Shown: positions 61,477 through 64,000 of the stretch, in pieces
How the letters are laid out: every line of letters begins with the position of its first letter
Numbering within the stretch: the first letter of the stretch is position 1
Assembly (NCBI RefSeq): GCF_016651105.1
Contig: NZ_JAEKEL010000001.1
Span: forward strand, 2,656,001 to 2,720,000
Source: Pseudomonas sp. TH15
GTDB lineage: Bacteria; Pseudomonadota; Gammaproteobacteria; Pseudomonadales; Pseudomonadaceae
Reading direction: 5' to 3'
DNA length: 64,000 nt
The notes under the pieces: generated by a model
Told to the model about the DNA's origin: nothing
Databases searched by the model: none
What the model saw: only the letters and a program-made list of their open reading frames with translations
Program-made: the position numbers and the translations under genes

Positions 61477-63635
61477 CTACACCGCCGCCGAGCCGACGCG
61501 GCCCTTGCGCAGTGCATCGATGACCGCGTCTTTCGGGCCGTCGGCGACGACACGACCGTTGTCCAGCACCAACAGCCGATCCACCAGGCTCAGCATCGAG
61601 GTGCGGTGGGTGACCAGCAGCAGGGTTTTGCCTTGTACCCAGTCATGCAGTTTCTGCCGCAGTTGGTCTTCGCTGCTGTTGTCCATGGCGCTGGTCGGTT
61701 CGTCGAGCAACATGATCGGCGGGTCGAGTAGCAGCGAGCGCGCCAGCAACACCGCTTGGCGTTGCCCCCGGAGAGCAGTTGTCCACGTTCGCCCACTGGC
61801 CGGTCGAAACCTTGCGGATGCTGGCGGGCCAACTCGGTGACACCGGTCAGCTCCGCCACTTCGAGCATGCGTGAATCGCTGATGTAGCGCGCACCGAGGG
61901 TCAGGTTGTCGCGCAGGCTGCCGGCCAGCAGCGGCAGGTCGTGGGCGACGTATCCGATCTGCTGGCGCAGGTCGGCGACATCCAGTTGCCGCAGGTCAAG
62001 ACCATCGAGCAGCAACTGGCCTTCTTCGGGTTCGTAGAAGCCCATCACCAGTCGCGCCAGGGTGCTTTTGCCCGAACCACTGCGGCCAATGATGCCGACC
62101 CGCTCACCCGGTTTGAGGCTGAAACTGACATTGCTCAGGGCCGGCGCATTCTGGCCGTTGTAGTGAAAAGTCACGCCGCTCACGTCCAGAGCGCCTTGCA
62201 GTTGTGTGCGTTCCAGCGGTCGCTGTTTGCCGTCGCGCTCTTGCGGCAGCGACATCAGCGCATCGGTGCTTTTCATGGTCAGTTGCGCTTGCTGGTAACG
62301 GGTGATCAGCCCGGCGATCTGCCCCAGCGGCGCGAGTACACGGCTGCCGAGCATGTAACTGGCGACCAGTGCGCCGACACTGAGGTTGCCGGCGATGATG
62401 CTGTAAACCCCGGCAACAATCGTCGCCATCCCGGAAAACTGCTGAATGAACAGTGTGCCATTGGTCGCCAGCGCCGACAGATTGCGCGCGTGGCTGTCGA
62501 GGCGGGTGAGGGCGCCGTGGGTACTTTCCCATTTGTGCTGACGCTCGCTTTCGGCGCTGCAGGCCTTGAGGGTTTCCAGCCCGCCGAGGGTTTCGATCAG
62601 CACCGCCTGACGTTCGGCGCCCAGGCTCAGGCTCTTCTGTACGGTGTCGCGCAGACGCACTTGAATCGCCAGCGCGAAGATGATGGTGATCGGAAACGCC
62701 AGCAACGGAATGACCACCAGCCAGCCGCCGAGCAAACCGATCACCACCAGCATCAGTACAACAAAAGGCAAGTCGATCAGGCTGGTCAACGTCACCGCTG
62801 TCAGAAACTCACGCAGGCCCTGGAAGTCATGAATGCTCTGCGCGAAACCGCCGATGGTCGCCGGCCGTGCCTTCATCGACATGCCAGTGATGCGTTCAAA
62901 CAACGTCGCAGAAAGAATCACATCGGTTTTCTTCCCGGCGGTGTCGAGCAAGTGCGCGCGCACCACCCGCAGCACCAGTTCGAAACCGGTGCCGATGAGC
63001 AGGCCGATCGACAGCACCCACAGGGTCGACGTGGCTTGATTCGGCACCACGCGGTCGTAAGTCTGCATGACGAACAGCGGCACCATCAGGCCCAACAGGT
63101 TGATCAGGAAACTGGCGAGTATCGCGTCGCTGTAGAGCCATTTCGATAGCTTCAAGGTGTCGCGAAACCAGGCATGCACGCGGGGTACCAGCGGCGAACG
63201 GAGGTCTTCGAGTTCATGCCGGGGCCGAGCGAACAGCGCCTGGCCGCTGTAGTGTTCGCTGAGTTCGTCGCGGCTGACCCACTGCTCGCCGCCATCGGCT
63301 TCACTGGGCAGGATCAGCGCTTTGCCGTCATCGCCAAAACGCCGCAACACGGCGGTGCGACCGTCGTTGAGCAATAACAGGATCGGCAGGTTGAGTGGCG
63401 AGATGTTTTTCAGTTCGCGGCGCAAAATCCGCGCCTGCAAACCGGCCCTGGCGGCGGCGCGGGGCAGCAGGTCGAGGCTCAGGCGTTGTTTGTTCAACGG
63501 CAGCCCGGCACTCAGGCTGGCACGACTGACTGTCGCGCCATGGAGTTTGCAGAGGATCAACAGACCGTCGAGTAACGGATCATCGAAGCTCAGCCGCGGA
63601 TCGACCCCGGAGTGGCCGGGTTCCATGCTGGTCAT
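61477..63635 (-). pseudogene. Type I secretion ABC exporter (LapB/MapB-like), single frameshift
   Basis: From the ATG at 63635: an inactive C39-like domain (about residues 1-140), a six-helix membrane domain (LYSDAILASFLINLLGLMVP, FELVLRVVRAHLLDTAG), and an ATPase with Walker A GRSGSGKSTLARLVMG. The frame breaks in a run of five G at 61763-61770, just at the signature LSGG. One added base restores LSGGQRQAVLLARSLLLDPP, IMLLDEPTSAMDN and VTHRTSMLSLVDRL to the stop at 61477. Without correction the exporter lacks Walker B and would not work. Sequencing error, mutation or phase variation are all open. Confidence 0.86.
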
Positions 63636-63678
63636 ATTGATCGCCTCTGTTGGACTGGCTCGAGTATCCACACATCAC

Positions 63679-63847
63679 CCCTGTAGGAGCTGCCGCAGGC
63701 GGCGATCTTTTGATCGTTCCCACGCGGCGCGTGGGAACGCCTCTAGAGACGCTCTGCGTCCCGTGACGCGGAGCGTCACTGGCTACATTCCGGAGCGTGG
63801 GAACGCTGAAAAACATCAAAAGATCGCAGCCTTCGGCAGCTCCTACA
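63679..63847. repeat. REP hairpin with a second palindromic element nested inside
   Basis: Outer arms CCTGTAGGAGCTGCCGCAGG and inverted CAGCCTTCGGCAGCTCCTAC are of the GATCGCAGCC class. Between them, about 63714-63806, is a different element with CGTTCCCACGC at one end and GCGTGGGAACG at the other, plus its own inner CGTTCCCACGCGGCGCGTGG arm. It separates the TolC gene from the ABC gene. Confidence 0.85.
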
Positions 63848-63854
63848 TAAAGGG

Positions 63855-64000
63855 TTACTTCAGTTCCGGCAGGCGTGCTTCGTTTTTCACCTCGGTCGCG
63901 GCGATCGCATCCGCTGGCAATACCACCCGTTGTTTGCTCAACAACTGACCCATGTTCGCCAGCACGCGGTACATCGAGTATTCCTCGGTGTAGCGAATTT
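63855..64000 (-). CDS. TolC-family outer-membrane protein, C-terminal end, cut by window edge
   Basis: The last 48 codons, reading RYTEEYSMYRVLANMGQLLS then KQRVVLPADAIAATEVKNEA and ending RLPELK. The R-Y-x-x-x-Y-x-x-x-R-x-L pattern is the C-terminal helix of TolC-type proteins of LapE/AggA kind. It precedes the ABC gene on the same strand, so order is TolC, ABC, HlyD as in lapEBC. Confidence 0.8.
   Translation of the reverse strand, partial: IRYTEEYSMYRVLANMGQLLSKQRVVLPADAIAATEVKNEARLPELK

Noticed and set aside
60930..61553. Repetitive open frames (SLWPESFPVTR and SGHREV-type repeats) across the arrays between the secretion genes
   Set aside because: An 18-base unit keeps any stop-free frame open; the frames run through the REPIN and have no start context. 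Treated as a tandem DNA array.
1..64000. Prophage, integron or defence island
   Set aside because: No integrase, phage structural genes, attachment duplications, restriction-modification or known defence genes are seen; the genes are mostly core or common accessory genes.

Overview
The window is chromosomal DNA from a Pseudomonas, most likely of the P. fluorescens complex. The evidence is the high G+C codon usage, densely packed mostly intact housekeeping and transport genes, about 20 REP/REPIN-type palindromes of the kinds typical of these genomes, and gene neighbourhoods that match remembered P. aeruginosa layouts: the guanidinobutyrate cluster (transporters, NTF2-like protein, gbuA, gbuR) and KAS III next to an ECF sigma factor. 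I see no rRNA, tRNA, CRISPR array, prophage or intact insertion sequence. All calls come from reading the sequence and remembered family features; no database search was run.

Layout. 1-3.1 kb: 5' part of an oligopeptidase B gene (cut by the window edge), a small membrane protein, a class II glutamine amidotransferase and a DUF2937 protein. 3.1-7.9 kb: a 5-oxoproline (pyroglutamate) unit, with a LysR regulator divergent from an MFS transporter and the overlapping pxpA-pxpB-pxpC genes, and a perfect inverted repeat in the divergent promoter. 8-10.1 kb: MoxR ATPase and VWA partner. 10.2-16.5 kb: a DUF4160/DUF2442 pair with a palindromic operator candidate, an AsmA-like protein, cysteine synthase, an LpxO-like hydroxylase, a two-domain TerD protein and an A+T-richer two-gene acetyltransferase cassette. 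16.6-18.8 kb: two convergent DMT exporters, the first behind a long leader with a proline-rich mini-ORF and an intrinsic terminator. 19-27.5 kb: aceK, hrpA, a KAS III enzyme and an ECF sigma/anti-sigma pair. 27.7-41 kb: porin, FemAB-like acyltransferase, aquaporin, ABC exporter, cyclophilin, hydrolase, LysR, azoreductase, DMT transporter, MscS channel and DEAD-box helicase.

41-51.6 kb holds an AvrRpt2/papain-like cysteine protease with a tightly linked unknown partner, several small envelope proteins, the CvfB-like S1 protein, more transporters and regulators, and a PA1414-type small protein. 51.8-59.4 kb holds a serine-less acyl-carrier-like protein, an MBL-fold hydrolase, the gbu cluster and a DTW-domain tRNA-modification gene. 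59.5-64 kb holds a LapEBC/MapEBC-type type I secretion operon (TolC end, ABC exporter, HlyD adaptor). The ABC and HlyD genes each carry a single-base frameshift in a G/C run, and the 560 bp between them is two arrays of ~18 bp tandem repeats growing outward from a central REPIN.

The most interesting items are the leader/attenuator at 16.62-16.98 kb, the REPIN-seeded tandem arrays and paired frameshifts in the type I secretion operon, the papain-like protease pair, and the acetyltransferase cassette.
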